Positions 9,230-17,743 of a stretch of DNA of 64,000 nucleotides are shown here, in pieces. The notes beneath the pieces are model-generated. The model was not told where the DNA came from. It saw only the letters and a program-made list of their open reading frames with translations, and did not search any database. The stretch's first letter is position 1, and every line of letters starts with the position of its first letter. This DNA is from JAUYIV01 sp040882645 (lineage in GTDB: Bacteria > Actinomycetota > Acidimicrobiia > Spongiisociales > UBA11373), in the NCBI GenBank assembly GCA_040882645.1, contig JBBEAX010000085.1, positions 186,001 to 250,000 on the forward strand. The letters run 5' to 3'. The position numbers were made by a program, and so were the translations under genes.

Positions 9230-9661
9230 TCAGATTCCTTCCTCGCTGAGAGACTCCTCGATTCCCGAGTAGAGGTCGTCGGCCTCGTGCGAGACCGCCT
9301 CCCACTGCGCGGTGTCCCAGATCTCCACGCGATCCGCCACCCCGAGGACGACGACGTCCTTGTCGAGAGCGGCGTAGGTGCGGAGGGGTTGGGGGATCTG
9401 CACCCGGCCCTGCTTGTCCATCTGCTGGTCGGTGGCCGACCCGAAGAACGACCGCGCGTAGTTCCGGTTGCGGTGGTTGGTCCGTGGCAGTCGGTTGATC
9501 CGTGCCACCTCTTCCTCCCATCGGTCCATCGGGAATACGTAGAGACATCGCTCCTGGCCCTTGGTGACGACCAGGCCACGCGACAGGCGATCGCGAAAGC
9601 GGGCGGGCATGACCACCCTCCCCTTGTCGTCCACGCTGTGCTGGTACTCGCCGAGGAACAC
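9230..9661 (-). CDS. mraZ: Transcriptional regulator MraZ
   Basis: DNA-binding autoregulator of the dcw cluster, forming rings through two SpoVT/AbrB-type half-domains. 143 aa. Both half-domains show the D-x-x-x-R core: DDKGRVVMPARFR near residue 11 and DKQGRVQIPQPLR near residue 90. It is first in the dcw operon, 100 bp before rsmH. Direct repeats of the MraZ-box type (GTGG at 10-bp spacing) lie about 100 bp upstream inside the promoter, so autorepression is likely. Length and motifs are canonical. Confidence 0.96.
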   Translation of the reverse strand: MFLGEYQHSVDDKGRVVMPARFRDRLSRGLVVTKGQERCLYVFPMDRWEEEVARINRLPRTNHRNRNYARSFFGSATDQQMDKQGRVQIPQPLRTYAALDKDVVVLGVADRVEIWDTAQWEAVSHEADDLYSGIEESLSEEGI

Positions 9662-9762
9662 TCGGTTTCTCCGTCCTTCGCACCGTCATCGCCTCGCTTC
9701 CGAGGGCGCTGGGCCAAGGAACAAGTCGTGCTCCGCTTCGGAGATCGATTTGTTCCCGTTCT

Positions 9763-9803
9763 CCACGTTGTCCCACTTTGGACCACTCTAACCCACTTGT
9801 CAA
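9763..9803 (-). promoter_or_regulatory. mraZ (dcw) promoter with four MraZ-type direct repeats
   Basis: On the minus strand a consensus -35 TTGACA (9798-9803) is followed after 17 nt by a weak -10 CAAAGT (9775-9780). Four GTGG(G) units end at 9766, 9776, 9786 and 9796, an exact 10-bp period that puts all on one DNA face and overlaps the promoter core. MraZ of E. coli and mycoplasmas binds repeats of this kind. Repression of the cluster by MraZ is inferred. Confidence 0.75.
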
Positions 9804-9894
9804 CCCGTTTGTGACACTTCGGAACCATTCCGAACCCCCGGTGGATGCCTGATGGGATGGGCCGACGCCCCGGCGTCGCCCCCACCGGCGCATC

Positions 9895-9900
9895 TAGCCT
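9895..9900 (+). promoter_or_regulatory. -10 box TAGCCT of the SDR gene (leaderless arrangement)
   Basis: TAGCCT ends 6 nt before the ATG at 9907, so transcription would begin at or next to the start codon. No Shine-Dalgarno is visible. A 6-bp hairpin CGACGC/GCGTCG lies about 20 nt upstream. Confidence 0.5.
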
Positions 9901-9906
9901 GGACGC

Positions 9907-10632
9907 ATGCTGCAGGGGCGGAACATCCTGGTGACGGGCGCGTCGAGCGGAATCGGGCGCGGCTTGGCGCTCGAGTACGCCGTCAACGGCGCCCGGGTGT
10001 GGGCGGTGGGGCGCCGCTCCGAGCCCCTCGAGCGGGTGGCGGAGGAGGCGTCCGGGCGGATCACCCCATTGGCCGTCGACCTCACCACCCTTGGCGGCCG
10101 GAGGGCGGTGGCCACCGCCATCGAGCACGACGGCGGCCGCCTCGATGTCGCAGTCCACGCCGCCGGGCTACTCGGCCCGGTCGGAATCAGTCTCGCCGAT
10201 TACCCCGAGGACGAATGGCGCGCGGTGTTCGAGATCAACGTGACCGCAGTGCACCTGTTGCACCAGGACCTCCAGCGCCACCTCGACCGCGGGGTGGCCC
10301 CGGCCGTGATCGGATTGGCGTCCACAGTCGGACGCGAGCCGCGGGCGGGCTGGGGGATGTATGCCGTCTCCAAGCATGCCCTCGAGGGATGGTTGGGTAC
10401 GCTCGCCGCAGAGTGGCCGGCGGGCCGGGTCTACTCGGTGAACCCCGGCGGAACCCGTACCCCGATGCGGGCAGAGGCGCGCCCTGACGAGGATCCGGCA
10501 ACCGTCCCCGCTCCCGGGGAGATCGCCCCACTGTTCCTCCGCCTCGCCCACCCGGCAGCACCTGAGCCTTCGGGATCGGTTCTCGAAGCCCGGGACTGGA
10601 TCGGACACGACCCCTGGGAGGGCCTCGGCTGA
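9907..10632 (+). CDS. Short-chain dehydrogenase/reductase (SDR)
   Basis: Cytoplasmic NAD(P)-dependent oxidoreductase of unknown substrate, 241 aa. The classical SDR fingerprint is complete: cofactor loop TGASSGIG (10-17), an AAGLLG strand (the NAG-like position), a serine in the ASTVG segment near 140 and catalytic Tyr/Lys in YAVSK near 156. It resembles small serine/3-oxoacyl reductase-type SDRs but the substrate cannot be read. It is monocistronic, divergent from mraZ, and converges with the resolvase-like gene 8 bp downstream. Confidence 0.85.
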   Translation: MLQGRNILVTGASSGIGRGLALEYAVNGARVWAVGRRSEPLERVAEEASGRITPLAVDLTTLGGRRAVATAIEHDGGRLDVAVHAAGLLGPVGISLADYPEDEWRAVFEINVTAVHLLHQDLQRHLDRGVAPAVIGLASTVGREPRAGWGMYAVSKHALEGWLGTLAAEWPAGRVYSVNPGGTRTPMRAEARPDEDPATVPAPGEIAPLFLRLAHPAAPEPSGSVLEARDWIGHDPWEGLG

Positions 10633-10640
10633 GAGGGCTC

Positions 10641-11156
10641 TCAGTCCCCAGCCGTCGAGTCTTCGGCCGTGTCGGCGGTGATGATGTGGATCATGACGTC
10701 ACCATCCGGAAGGATCCCGGGGGGGTCGATGCGATGCGCCCCGATCGACCGGGCGTGCTCCCCCACCCGCTCCAAGACGTCGCGAATGATCATCCGGCTG
10801 GGACCAGGCCCTTCCGCCGCGTCGAGGAGCGGCAGATCGGCGGGGTCGGTGGAGATCACCAGCACCCCGCGTCCCCGCAGATCCCACAGCATGATCTCCT
10901 GGACGATCTGATCGGAAGACAGCACCGACACCCCCGGCACGATTACAGCGTCGGCGGCGCCCGAAGCGATGACCCCCAGGAGCCCGAGATAGCCGTCACG
11001 GCCGAGCGCCTCGCCGGCGACTCGAGCGTCGAGGCAGACCGCCACGATGGACAGCCCATGCTCGAGCGCATGGCGGCGGATCGCTTCTTGTTGCTCGAAT
11101 GCCGAGTGTCCCGCCGACGGGTCGGCGGACTCGCGCACATACCCCACGACGCGCAC
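10641..11156 (-). CDS. Resolvase-like protein with only a serine-recombinase N-terminal fold
   Basis: 171 aa. Residues 1-110 follow the serine recombinase N-terminal pattern: GYVRES with Ser10 in the nucleophile position, EQQEAIRRHALEHG, then alternating strands and helices ending in VLVISTDP. The usual DR-L-R arginine motif after the second strand is replaced by VPGVSVLSSD, and there is no C-terminal helix-turn-helix, so recombination is doubtful. The tail (about 110-171) is unrecognised. GTG at 11156 was chosen because GGGAGG lies 4 nt upstream and a -10 TACGAT at 11174-11179. No att sites or transposon context are visible; a regulatory or degenerate role is possible. Confidence 0.6.
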   Translation of the reverse strand: MRVVGYVRESADPSAGHSAFEQQEAIRRHALEHGLSIVAVCLDARVAGEALGRDGYLGLLGVIASGAADAVIVPGVSVLSSDQIVQEIMLWDLRGRGVLVISTDPADLPLLDAAEGPGPSRMIIRDVLERVGEHARSIGAHRIDPPGILPDGDVMIHIITADTAEDSTAGD

Positions 11157-11184
11157 AGAACCTCCCGCTGCAAATCGTACCACT

Positions 11185-11217
11185 ACGGATAGTGCGGGGT
11201 TGGGTGACGGATAGTGC
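11185..11217. repeat. 11-bp direct repeat upstream of the resolvase-like gene
   Basis: ACGGATAGTGC occurs at 11185-11195 and 11207-11217, 22 bp (two helical turns) apart, just upstream of the gene's -10 (11174-11179). The first copy lies in a palindrome CACTACGGATAGTG. The spacing fits a dimeric operator, possibly for the adjacent protein; this is inference. Confidence 0.4.
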
Positions 11218-11229
11218 TCGGAGCAGCCC

Positions 11230-11370
11230 CCGCTCCAGCCACAGCCACGGCCAGAATCAGCCACAGCCCCAGCAACGGCCAGACGCGTGAACGACCTCCC
11301 ATGCGGATCTGGCTGGGGCCGGAGCTGGAGCCGGAGCCGGATTGGCTGGGGCTGGAGCCGGAGCCGGGGC
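11230..11370. repeat. Low-complexity GGAGCY hexamer repeat region with inverted arms
   Basis: The spacer between the HNH and resolvase-like genes holds imperfect tandem copies built from GGAGCC/GGAGCT (11311-11340 and 11344-11367, the second lacking one hexamer). A complementary CAGCCCCAGC stretch at 11264-11273 can pair with GCTGGGGCTG at 11345-11354. No convincing gene is seen; a 39-codon frame here is discussed under rejected items. Confidence 0.55.
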
Positions 11371-11381
11371 TTGGGGGCGGC

Positions 11382-11882
11382 TCAGACCGCCGCCCCCAAG
11401 TACGCGTGCCATGAGGGATGCGGCGGGGACCCGAGGCCAACCAGTAGCCAGCCGTGCTCGCGGGGGGCACCAGGGGCGCCCACCAGGCTCATCCCTGCCT
11501 CGTCGGGGGTCCGATCACCCTTACGGGTGTTGCACCGGCGGCAGGCGGCGACGACGTTCTCCCAGGTATGGGTGCCGCCCCGGGACCGGGGCATCACATG
11601 GTCGAGGTTCTCGGCGCCGTGACCGCAGTACTGGCAGGTGTGGAGATCGCGGGCAAACACCGCCCGGCGATTCAACGGGACCCTCCGACGGTACGGCACC
11701 CGCACGTACCTACGCAGCCGTATGACGGTGGGCACCTCCACCTCGAGGTGCTCCGACCGCCACACCTGGTTCTGCGAGTGGATCAGTTCGGCCTTCTCTC
11801 GCACCACCAGGACGACGGCGCGCCGCGCCGACACCACCGAAAGTGGCTCGAATGACGCGTTCAGGACGAGCGCTTGAGCCAT
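11382..11882 (-). CDS. HNH endonuclease
   Basis: 166 aa HNH nuclease of the widespread actinobacterial/cyanobacterial type. The N-terminal part is LNASFEPLSVVSARRA, followed by a zinc-bound HNH core: C83xxC86, His95 in LDHVMPRSRGG, Asn109 and C114xxC117. The catalytic His-Asn-His arrangement looks intact. Substrate and role are unknown; relatives occur as single housekeeping-like genes rather than in phages. A -10 TATCGT (11893-11898) ends 10 nt before the ATG and no Shine-Dalgarno is seen. The C-terminal 40 residues are Gly/Pro-rich and variable. Confidence 0.88.
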   Translation of the reverse strand: MAQALVLNASFEPLSVVSARRAVVLVVREKAELIHSQNQVWRSEHLEVEVPTVIRLRRYVRVPYRRRVPLNRRAVFARDLHTCQYCGHGAENLDHVMPRSRGGTHTWENVVAACRRCNTRKGDRTPDEAGMSLVGAPGAPREHGWLLVGLGSPPHPSWHAYLGAAV

Positions 11883-11936
11883 GCGACGCGCGACGATAGG
11901 CGAGCCGTGGACGGCATGCAGCGGGCAGCGACCCGG

Positions 11937-12251
11937 CTAGTCCTCTTCGACCGAATGCTTCCTCAGCACGTCGCGTTCGCCGGCCATGCGGCGGCGCCGA
12001 CGGCGCCACGATCGCCACAGCCAGCCGAGCACTTTGCCGCCTACCAACCCTGCCGCGAAGGTGGCGCTCAGCACCAGCCACTGGGGCGCGCTCCACTCAT
12101 AGTTCGCCCAAGCCAGGGTGGCGGTCTCGGTATTCGAAACGATGAGGATCACGATCGGGGTCAGGATCACGACCAGGAGGATCAGGGGCCCGATCCATCG
12201 TCTGGGCTCTTCGACTGTCTGCTGCTGGGTGTCGGGTCGATCGTTGGTCAT
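11937..12251 (-). CDS. LapA-domain (DUF1049) membrane protein
   Basis: 104 aa with two transmembrane helices (about 20-40 and 57-77) separated by a short NTETATLAWANYEWSAPQ loop and followed by a very basic tail. This topology matches the LapA/YciS-type DUF1049 family, which in Gram-negatives is tied to lipopolysaccharide assembly. In a Gram-positive-type genome that role cannot apply directly, so only the domain is claimed. -10 TATCAT (12258-12263) ends 6 nt before the ATG, a leaderless arrangement. Confidence 0.65.
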   Translation of the reverse strand: MTNDRPDTQQQTVEEPRRWIGPLILLVVILTPIVILIVSNTETATLAWANYEWSAPQWLVLSATFAAGLVGGKVLGWLWRSWRRRRRRMAGERDVLRKHSVEED

Positions 12252-12287
12252 CCGCCGATGATACGGATGTTGAAACCGGCTTGGGGC

Positions 12288-13037
12288 TCAGCTGCGGAGC
12301 GCGACGTAGGCGGCGCGGGCCACCGCGTATGCCTTGGCAGCTTTGACGATGGCAGCGCCGGCGACACGCGACCCGTTCGACTTCTCGACGACCACGGTCA
12401 CCACCTCGGATCCATCCACGGTCGCCGCCGACACCCACAGCATTCGCTGCGGCTTGCCTTCGGCGAGTGCCCCCACCGCGGCCACGATCGCCGAGGCTAC
12501 GGCCTCGTCGGTGACCGCCGCGGCGCGGCGACTGAACCGTTGACCATCCGCGGCAACCGCAGTCACCGTCACTCCGTCAGCGGCCTCCTCGTAGGCGAGG
12601 GCGGCCAGAGTGCGTCCGCTCCCCGAATCGTCCTGGGGCCGACCTGGAGAAGGACCAACCGCCGCGGGTGCGGATTCGACGGCCGGAGTCGAGGGCGGTT
12701 CACTCCTGATGTCCTCGGCGCGAGGCGGATCGGCTACCGGCGGTGACGGGGCGAGCGTCTCTGGTGTGGGCGGTGGCGCTTCCGGACGAGGCGGGACCGC
12801 CCCGGGGGCGAACGGCAGGCTCACCACCGGAGCAAGGTCGTCGTGGTCTCCCGCCACCCGCGAACGCATGCCATGTGACGCCAGCACCCGCTGCACCATC
12901 GCGCCGATCGCCTGCGGGTCGGCGTCCGGCCGCAGCCGAACCCGGACACCGGAAGGCGACCCGTCTTCGGCGTCCACCTCGGCATCGGCGATGCCGGGCA
13001 GGGCCATCAATTCATCACGAAGGCTGTCGGAGGCCAC
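12288..13037 (-). CDS. Hypothetical protein with Pro-rich linker between two small domains
   Basis: 249 aa, not recognised. An N-terminal alpha/beta domain (about 1-65, MALPGIADAEVD then GVRVRLRPDADP) resembles small ligand or ACT-like folds only in pattern. A disordered Pro/Ala/Glu-rich linker follows (about 75-145), then a C-terminal domain (about 148-249) with alternating hydrophobic strands and a long Ala-rich helix. No signal peptide. GTG at 13037 has AGGGAG upstream. It is divergent from moxR, with its own promoter at 13083-13112. No function is proposed. Confidence 0.6.
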   Translation of the reverse strand: MASDSLRDELMALPGIADAEVDAEDGSPSGVRVRLRPDADPQAIGAMVQRVLASHGMRSRVAGDHDDLAPVVSLPFAPGAVPPRPEAPPPTPETLAPSPPVADPPRAEDIRSEPPSTPAVESAPAAVGPSPGRPQDDSGSGRTLAALAYEEAADGVTVTAVAADGQRFSRRAAAVTDEAVASAIVAAVGALAEGKPQRMLWVSAATVDGSEVVTVVVEKSNGSRVAGAAIVKAAKAYAVARAAYVALRS

Positions 13038-13082
13038 CGGCCACTCCCTCTGCTGTTCCCCGTCGATCTCTGCTAGTCACAG

Positions 13083-13112
13083 AGAGTAGTCATATCTACC
13101 ACACTCTGTCAC
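13083..13112 (-). promoter_or_regulatory. Promoter of the 12288-13037 gene overlapping a palindrome
   Basis: Minus-strand -35 GTGACA (13107-13112), 18-nt spacer, -10 TACTCT (13083-13088). The spacer and flanks form a dyad, ACAGAG at 13079-13084 with CTCTGT at 13104-13109 and inner GTAG/CTAC, so an operator may overlap the promoter. Confidence 0.45.
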
Positions 13113-13236
13113 TGACTTTCTCGACCAAGGGGAGACCCACGGGAACCGCCCCGTCCCCGCCGGGAAGGGGCGCCCGTTCGTAATCCGCATTCCCCGACCA
13201 CTGATAGGCTCTCCCGCCACGAGACGAGGAGGCTCA

Positions 13237-14214
13237 GTGACGTCCCAACTGGCCCAGGACGAACTCGCCTGGTTCGCCGATCGGTTCGACGCGGTCGCTG
13301 CGAACATCGAACGCGTCATCCAGGGCAAGCGCGAGGCGGTCGACCTGGTGGTGATGAGCATGCTGTCGGAGGGCCATGTGCTCATCGAGGACGTCCCCGG
13401 CGTCGGCAAGACGCTGCTCGCCAAGTCGCTCGCCCGAAGCATCCACTGCGGTTTCACCCGCATCCAGTTCACCCCCGACCTGCTGCCCTCCGACATCACC
13501 GGGGTCTCCGTCTGGGACCGGGAGCGCAGCGGCTTCGTATTCCGCGCTGGACCGGTGTTCACGAACATCGTCCTTGGCGACGAGATCAACCGGGCGAGCC
13601 CGAAGACCCAGTCGGCGCTGCTCGAGGCCATGGAGGAGCACCAGGTAACCGTGGACGGCACCACCCGGGAACTGCCGGCTCCGTTCATGGTCATCGCCAC
13701 TCAGAACCCGATCGAGCACGAGGGCACCTATCCCCTGCCCGAGTCCCAGCTCGACCGGTTCATGATGCGGGTGATCATGGGCTACCCCTCCCGCGCCAAG
13801 GAACTCGAGATCCTCGAGACCCACGGGCGGCAGTCTTCCTACACAGACCTGGAACCGGTGGTCACTGCGGACGACGTGCAGCAGATGATCGGTATCGCGC
13901 GGCGGGTTCATGTCTCCGATCCGGTGAAGGAGTACCTCGTCGACACGGTGGAGGCGACCCGCCACGATCCCGACCTCCTGCTTGGCGCCTCGCCGCGAGC
14001 CACGCTGTACCTGCAGCGGGCCGCGCGGACCCGGGCGGCGGTTGCCGGTCGAGGATATGTGACCCCGGACGACGTGAAGGCGATTCTGCGCCCGGTGCTG
14101 ACCCACCGTTTGATCCTGCGGGCCGAAGCGCAGATGCGAGGCTCCGAAATCGACGAGATCCTCGACGGCGTCGCCGCCGGGATTCCCGTACCGGGGAGCG
14201 GGGTCAGGGCCTGA
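13237..14214 (+). CDS. MoxR-family AAA+ ATPase
   Basis: 325 aa chaperone-like AAA+ ATPase, first gene of a MoxR-DUF58-transglutaminase operon. Walker A is EDVPGVGKT (near residue 48), Walker B/sensor is VLGDEINRASPKTQSALLEA, and ATQNPIEHEGTYPLPE is diagnostic for MoxR. Such ATPases are thought to remodel or mature partner proteins with VWA-like domains, here probably the DUF58 product. GTG at 13237 is preceded by GAGGAGG; a possible -10 TAGGCT lies at 13205-13210. The stop overlaps the next ATG by one base. Confidence 0.93.
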   Translation: MTSQLAQDELAWFADRFDAVAANIERVIQGKREAVDLVVMSMLSEGHVLIEDVPGVGKTLLAKSLARSIHCGFTRIQFTPDLLPSDITGVSVWDRERSGFVFRAGPVFTNIVLGDEINRASPKTQSALLEAMEEHQVTVDGTTRELPAPFMVIATQNPIEHEGTYPLPESQLDRFMMRVIMGYPSRAKELEILETHGRQSSYTDLEPVVTADDVQQMIGIARRVHVSDPVKEYLVDTVEATRHDPDLLLGASPRATLYLQRAARTRAAVAGRGYVTPDDVKAILRPVLTHRLILRAEAQMRGSEIDEILDGVAAGIPVPGSGVRA

Positions 14215-15383
14215 TGCCCACGGGCCGGGGCTGGTCCGCCATCGGCGTATCCGCCAGCCTCTTCGTCTTGTGGGCGGCGTTCGGCGAGAACGACCTGATG
14301 ACCACGGCGGTGTTCTTGATCGCCGCGGTCTTGGTCGGCCTGCTCTTCGTGCACATGGTCCCCCCGGAAGTAGCGGTGTGGAGGCGGATCACCCCGGCCC
14401 AGGTCCACGAGGGCGACACGGTGATCATCGACATGGATGTGATCGCGGCACGCCGGCTCCGCAACGTCTCTCTAGAGGACACCGTCCACGGGTTGGGTAC
14501 CGCACGATTCGCCGCCGGATCGGCGCGTCCCCGAGAGCCGCTGACCGGACGGTACGAAGTCCGCTGCCGCGGCCGGGGCATCTTCCCGGTAGGGCCGCTG
14601 GTGCTTTCGGTCTCGGACCCGTTCTCGTTGGCAGAGCGTCGCTCGAGCATCGGCGAGGTCGACCGCCTCACGGTCTATCCGCGGATCGAACCGCTCGTCG
14701 GATTGCCCGTGGTGAGGGGGCTCGACCCCACGGTCAATTCGACCCGGCCGACGTCGGCCCCCTTCGGCGGAGAGGACTTCTTCACCCTCCGCGAGTACCA
14801 GGTTGGCGACGACCTTCGTAAAGTCCATTGGCCCACTTCAGCGAAGCGCGACGAGTTGATGATCAAGCAGCTCGAGGTGCCGTGGCAGAACCGGGCTTTA
14901 GTGCTGCTCGATACTCGCTCGCACCGCTACCCGACCCCGGAGGCCTTCGAACAGGCGGTGCGAGGTGCGGCATCCGCGTTTGCTCACCTCCACCGGGCCG
15001 GATTCAGCCCCGAACTGTGGTCGGGCGCCAACACGCGCAGCCGGTCGTTGAATCGCTACGCCGAGGCGATGGAGACTCTTGCGACCATCCACGCTGGTGA
15101 CCGGCTCGACCTTCGCAACACAGTGAGTCGGCTGCTGAGCCACGGCGGCGGAGGCGGTGCCCTGGTGCTGGTGACCGGCACGCCAGACGAGGGCTTGCGC
15201 GGGGCCTACCGGTTGCTCGCCGGCCAATTCAGCCAGACGATTGTGATGGCGGTCACCGACGATCCTGATGCTGCCTCATCGCGGCTCCTCGGCATGAACG
15301 CGGTGATCGTCACCATCGGGACCCAGGGCCGCTGGGCACCCTCGTGGCGGGCGGCGATGGAGGTGACATGGGCTACCGCCTGA
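14214..15383 (+). CDS. DUF58 domain membrane protein
   Basis: 389 aa. Two N-terminal transmembrane helices (about 7-48), a beta-rich segment, then the DUF58 core with REYQVGDDLRKVHWPTSAK (about 199-217), a VWA-like fold expected to bind the MoxR ATPase. The start overlaps the moxR stop (TGATG), and the end overlaps the transglutaminase start by 16 nt. Role is unproven in the family; the conserved neighbourhood suggests an envelope-located protein assembly or peptide cross-linking system. Confidence 0.9.
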   Translation: MPTGRGWSAIGVSASLFVLWAAFGENDLMTTAVFLIAAVLVGLLFVHMVPPEVAVWRRITPAQVHEGDTVIIDMDVIAARRLRNVSLEDTVHGLGTARFAAGSARPREPLTGRYEVRCRGRGIFPVGPLVLSVSDPFSLAERRSSIGEVDRLTVYPRIEPLVGLPVVRGLDPTVNSTRPTSAPFGGEDFFTLREYQVGDDLRKVHWPTSAKRDELMIKQLEVPWQNRALVLLDTRSHRYPTPEAFEQAVRGAASAFAHLHRAGFSPELWSGANTRSRSLNRYAEAMETLATIHAGDRLDLRNTVSRLLSHGGGGGALVLVTGTPDEGLRGAYRLLAGQFSQTIVMAVTDDPDAASSRLLGMNAVIVTIGTQGRWAPSWRAAMEVTWATA

Positions 15384-17743
15384 CATGGGTGGCAGGGGTC
15401 GCCGGCATCTCTCTCGCGCTGGCGCGGGTGGCGCGCCTGCTTCTTCCCTCATCGAGCGGGCTCCCCTGGGAGATCCTGCTCATCGCCGCCGCGGTACTGG
15501 GGGCAACCATCTCCTGGGCGGCGGCGGCATACCGGGTGCCGGGGGCGTTGCTCGCCATCCTCCACCTCGCCGCGACAACCGTAACGGTCGTCCGGGTGGC
15601 GGTTCCGGACACGACCTGGTTCATCTTCCCGACCCGCGCCTCCTTCACCGCGCTGGGCGCCGAGCTCACGTTTGCCCGCGATGTGATTCGGGCGGGCATC
15701 GCTCCGGTCCTTCCGCTCGCCGGGCTCGTCGCCATCCTTGCCATCGTGTTCTGGGCGATGGGCGCCCTCCTCGCGTGGGGCCTGCTCACCGGCCGCCCCT
15801 ACGTCGCGGTCCTGACCCCTCTCGTCGTGTATCTCGAGTTCGCCGTTCTCGACAGCCGCATCGGCGGCTTGTGGACCACGGGATACATGGCGTTGATCGG
15901 CTTCACCCTCATCGCGGTGACAATCGACCATCGGCGCGAAGGCACCGGCCTGTTGAAATCGGCCAGGCGGGGAGGACGCCTGCGACGAACGATCCCGGTC
16001 GTCGGGCTGACGACGCTGCTCGCCACGGTGCTGGTAGCGAGCAATGCCAGCCAGGCGATAGCCGACCTCGTGCCCCGGAGAGGATTCCTCGACTGGCAGG
16101 GCACCAGCAAGCTGTCCGGCGATTTCTTCGGCAGCATCGCATACAACCCGTTTGTCGGCATCCAGCAGAGCCTCGTCACCCAGACGAATGTGCCGGTGTT
16201 CGTGTTCGAGCCTGAGCCGGGGCACCCGGCCGACCAGGTGTACTGGCGGCTGCTGACACTCGACGCCTTCGACGGAGCTCAATGGCACGCGGGCAACTCC
16301 CGCCTCGAGGGATTCGACGAGGTGGCGACCTTCGAGGATCAGGGCGCCGCCTTTGCCGGACCCCGGTCGAGTTTCCGGGCCACGGTGACGATCCTCGCCC
16401 TGCAGATGGATTGGCTACCGGCGCCATACGCCCCGGTGTCTCTCGACATCGACGAGGGCTCGGTACGCAGCGGAATCCGCTTGCGTCCGGGTGACGGTTC
16501 GATCCACTTCGACGCTCTGACCTTCCGGGGGATGGCTTACACCATTGAATCGGAGATCCCGCAGCCGAGTATCGACATCCTCAGCCGGCGTGACGATGGC
16601 ACCCCTTCGACGATCTTCCGTTCGGCGATCGAGACCGGAGACTTCGGTCTCGTCGGCGTCGACCTGCCGACCATCGTGAACCGCTCACTGCCCGACGCCG
16701 AGGCGCATCTCGAACTCCCCGACGAACTCGACCCGCGCATCCAACTGCTCGCCGAGTCGCAGATCGAAGGGCTCGAGACCGACTACGAACGAGCACTGTC
16801 GCTCGAGAACTTCTTTCGGAGGCCGGGGAAATTCGTCTACACCCTCGAGGTCCCGCCCGGTCACGGTGCCGACACCCTCGCCAATTGGCTGCTCGAGCCG
16901 GACAGCGCCAACTACCGCGCCGGCTACTGCGAGCAGTTCGCCACGAGCATGGCCGTCATGGCGCGCACCATCGGGATCCCCAGCCGCGTCGTCCTCGGTT
17001 TCACCCCGGGGAACACACTCGAGGACGGGCGCCTCGTGATCCGCGATCGCAACGCCCATGCCTGGGTAGAGCTGTGGATGCCGAGCCAGGGCTGGGTGAA
17101 GTTCGATCCGACGCCTCGCACCGACGGGATCAACCCTTCCGCCGCCGAGGATCTTCCGTTCCGGGCGGCCGACCATCTCGACGCCGCCCAGGCCGAAACC
17201 CGTCCGCGCCCGGAACCCGGGGGGACCCCTGTCACGACGGTTCCCACCACCGTCCCGTTCTCCCCCGACGGGGGCCTGAGCGGAGAGGTGCCGAGTGACC
17301 TGCCGGCACGAACCCGCTCGCTGCTCATCCCGTTCCTGGTTCTTGGCTTCGCCCTACTGCTGGTGCCGTCGATCAAGTTCGTGCGCCGCCGCCGCCGGAT
17401 CAGGCGGCTCGAACGCGGTGACGTCTCGGGTGCCTGGCAGGAGATCGTCGACCAGCTGGCCGATCTCGGCACCGAATTGCACCGCTCGGAAACACCCGCC
17501 GAGCTGGCGGCCCAGGTCGGCCCGGTGCTCGCCCCGCTTGCCGACGTGTATTCGGAGTCGGCTTACGGTCCCGGCGCGCCGCTGACCAGCCGCCGGATCG
17601 CCACCGCCTCCCGCTCCCTGACGGAGACAGAGGCCGAACTTGCCCGAGAGAACTCGATCTTCAAACGAATCGGCGCGAGGTATCGGGTGAAGTCGCTGCT
17701 GCGGAGGCACACCACACAATCCGGGCTGGGCACCAAGCGATAA
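15368..17743 (+). CDS. TgpA-like membrane transglutaminase/protease-like protein
   Basis: 791 aa. About six transmembrane helices at the N terminus, an extracellular region with a transglutaminase-like core, one more membrane helix (about residues 640-660) and a cytoplasmic DUF4129-like tail. The Cys-His-Asp triad is visible: AGYCEQFATSMAVMARTIGIP, then NAHAWVELW and FDPTPR. ATG at 15368 was preferred over upstream starts because GGAGGTGAC precedes it. It is last in the MoxR operon. Just after the stop begins a heptamer-repeat inverted repeat (17744-17829) that could end transcription. Confidence 0.9.
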   Translation: MGYRLTWVAGVAGISLALARVARLLLPSSSGLPWEILLIAAAVLGATISWAAAAYRVPGALLAILHLAATTVTVVRVAVPDTTWFIFPTRASFTALGAELTFARDVIRAGIAPVLPLAGLVAILAIVFWAMGALLAWGLLTGRPYVAVLTPLVVYLEFAVLDSRIGGLWTTGYMALIGFTLIAVTIDHRREGTGLLKSARRGGRLRRTIPVVGLTTLLATVLVASNASQAIADLVPRRGFLDWQGTSKLSGDFFGSIAYNPFVGIQQSLVTQTNVPVFVFEPEPGHPADQVYWRLLTLDAFDGAQWHAGNSRLEGFDEVATFEDQGAAFAGPRSSFRATVTILALQMDWLPAPYAPVSLDIDEGSVRSGIRLRPGDGSIHFDALTFRGMAYTIESEIPQPSIDILSRRDDGTPSTIFRSAIETGDFGLVGVDLPTIVNRSLPDAEAHLELPDELDPRIQLLAESQIEGLETDYERALSLENFFRRPGKFVYTLEVPPGHGADTLANWLLEPDSANYRAGYCEQFATSMAVMARTIGIPSRVVLGFTPGNTLEDGRLVIRDRNAHAWVELWMPSQGWVKFDPTPRTDGINPSAAEDLPFRAADHLDAAQAETRPRPEPGGTPVTTVPTTVPFSPDGGLSGEVPSDLPARTRSLLIPFLVLGFALLLVPSIKFVRRRRRIRRLERGDVSGAWQEIVDQLADLGTELHRSETPAELAAQVGPVLAPLADVYSESAYGPGAPLTSRRIATASRSLTETEAELARENSIFKRIGARYRVKSLLRRHTTQSGLGTKR

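Noticed and set aside
11183..11302. Minus-strand 39-codon peptide with a hydrophobic stretch (PLLGLWLILAVAVAG)
   Set aside because: It is encoded by the low-complexity repeat and by the ACGGATAGTGC repeats, has no Shine-Dalgarno and ends in the operator candidate; probably a by-product of GC-rich repetition.
10641..11882. Mobile element formed by the resolvase-like and HNH genes
   Set aside because: No terminal repeats, target duplications or DNA-binding domain; flanking genes look like ordinary chromosome and base composition does not change.
11937..12251. Lipopolysaccharide assembly function for the LapA-like protein
   Set aside because: The genome appears Gram-positive-type; only the domain resemblance can be supported.
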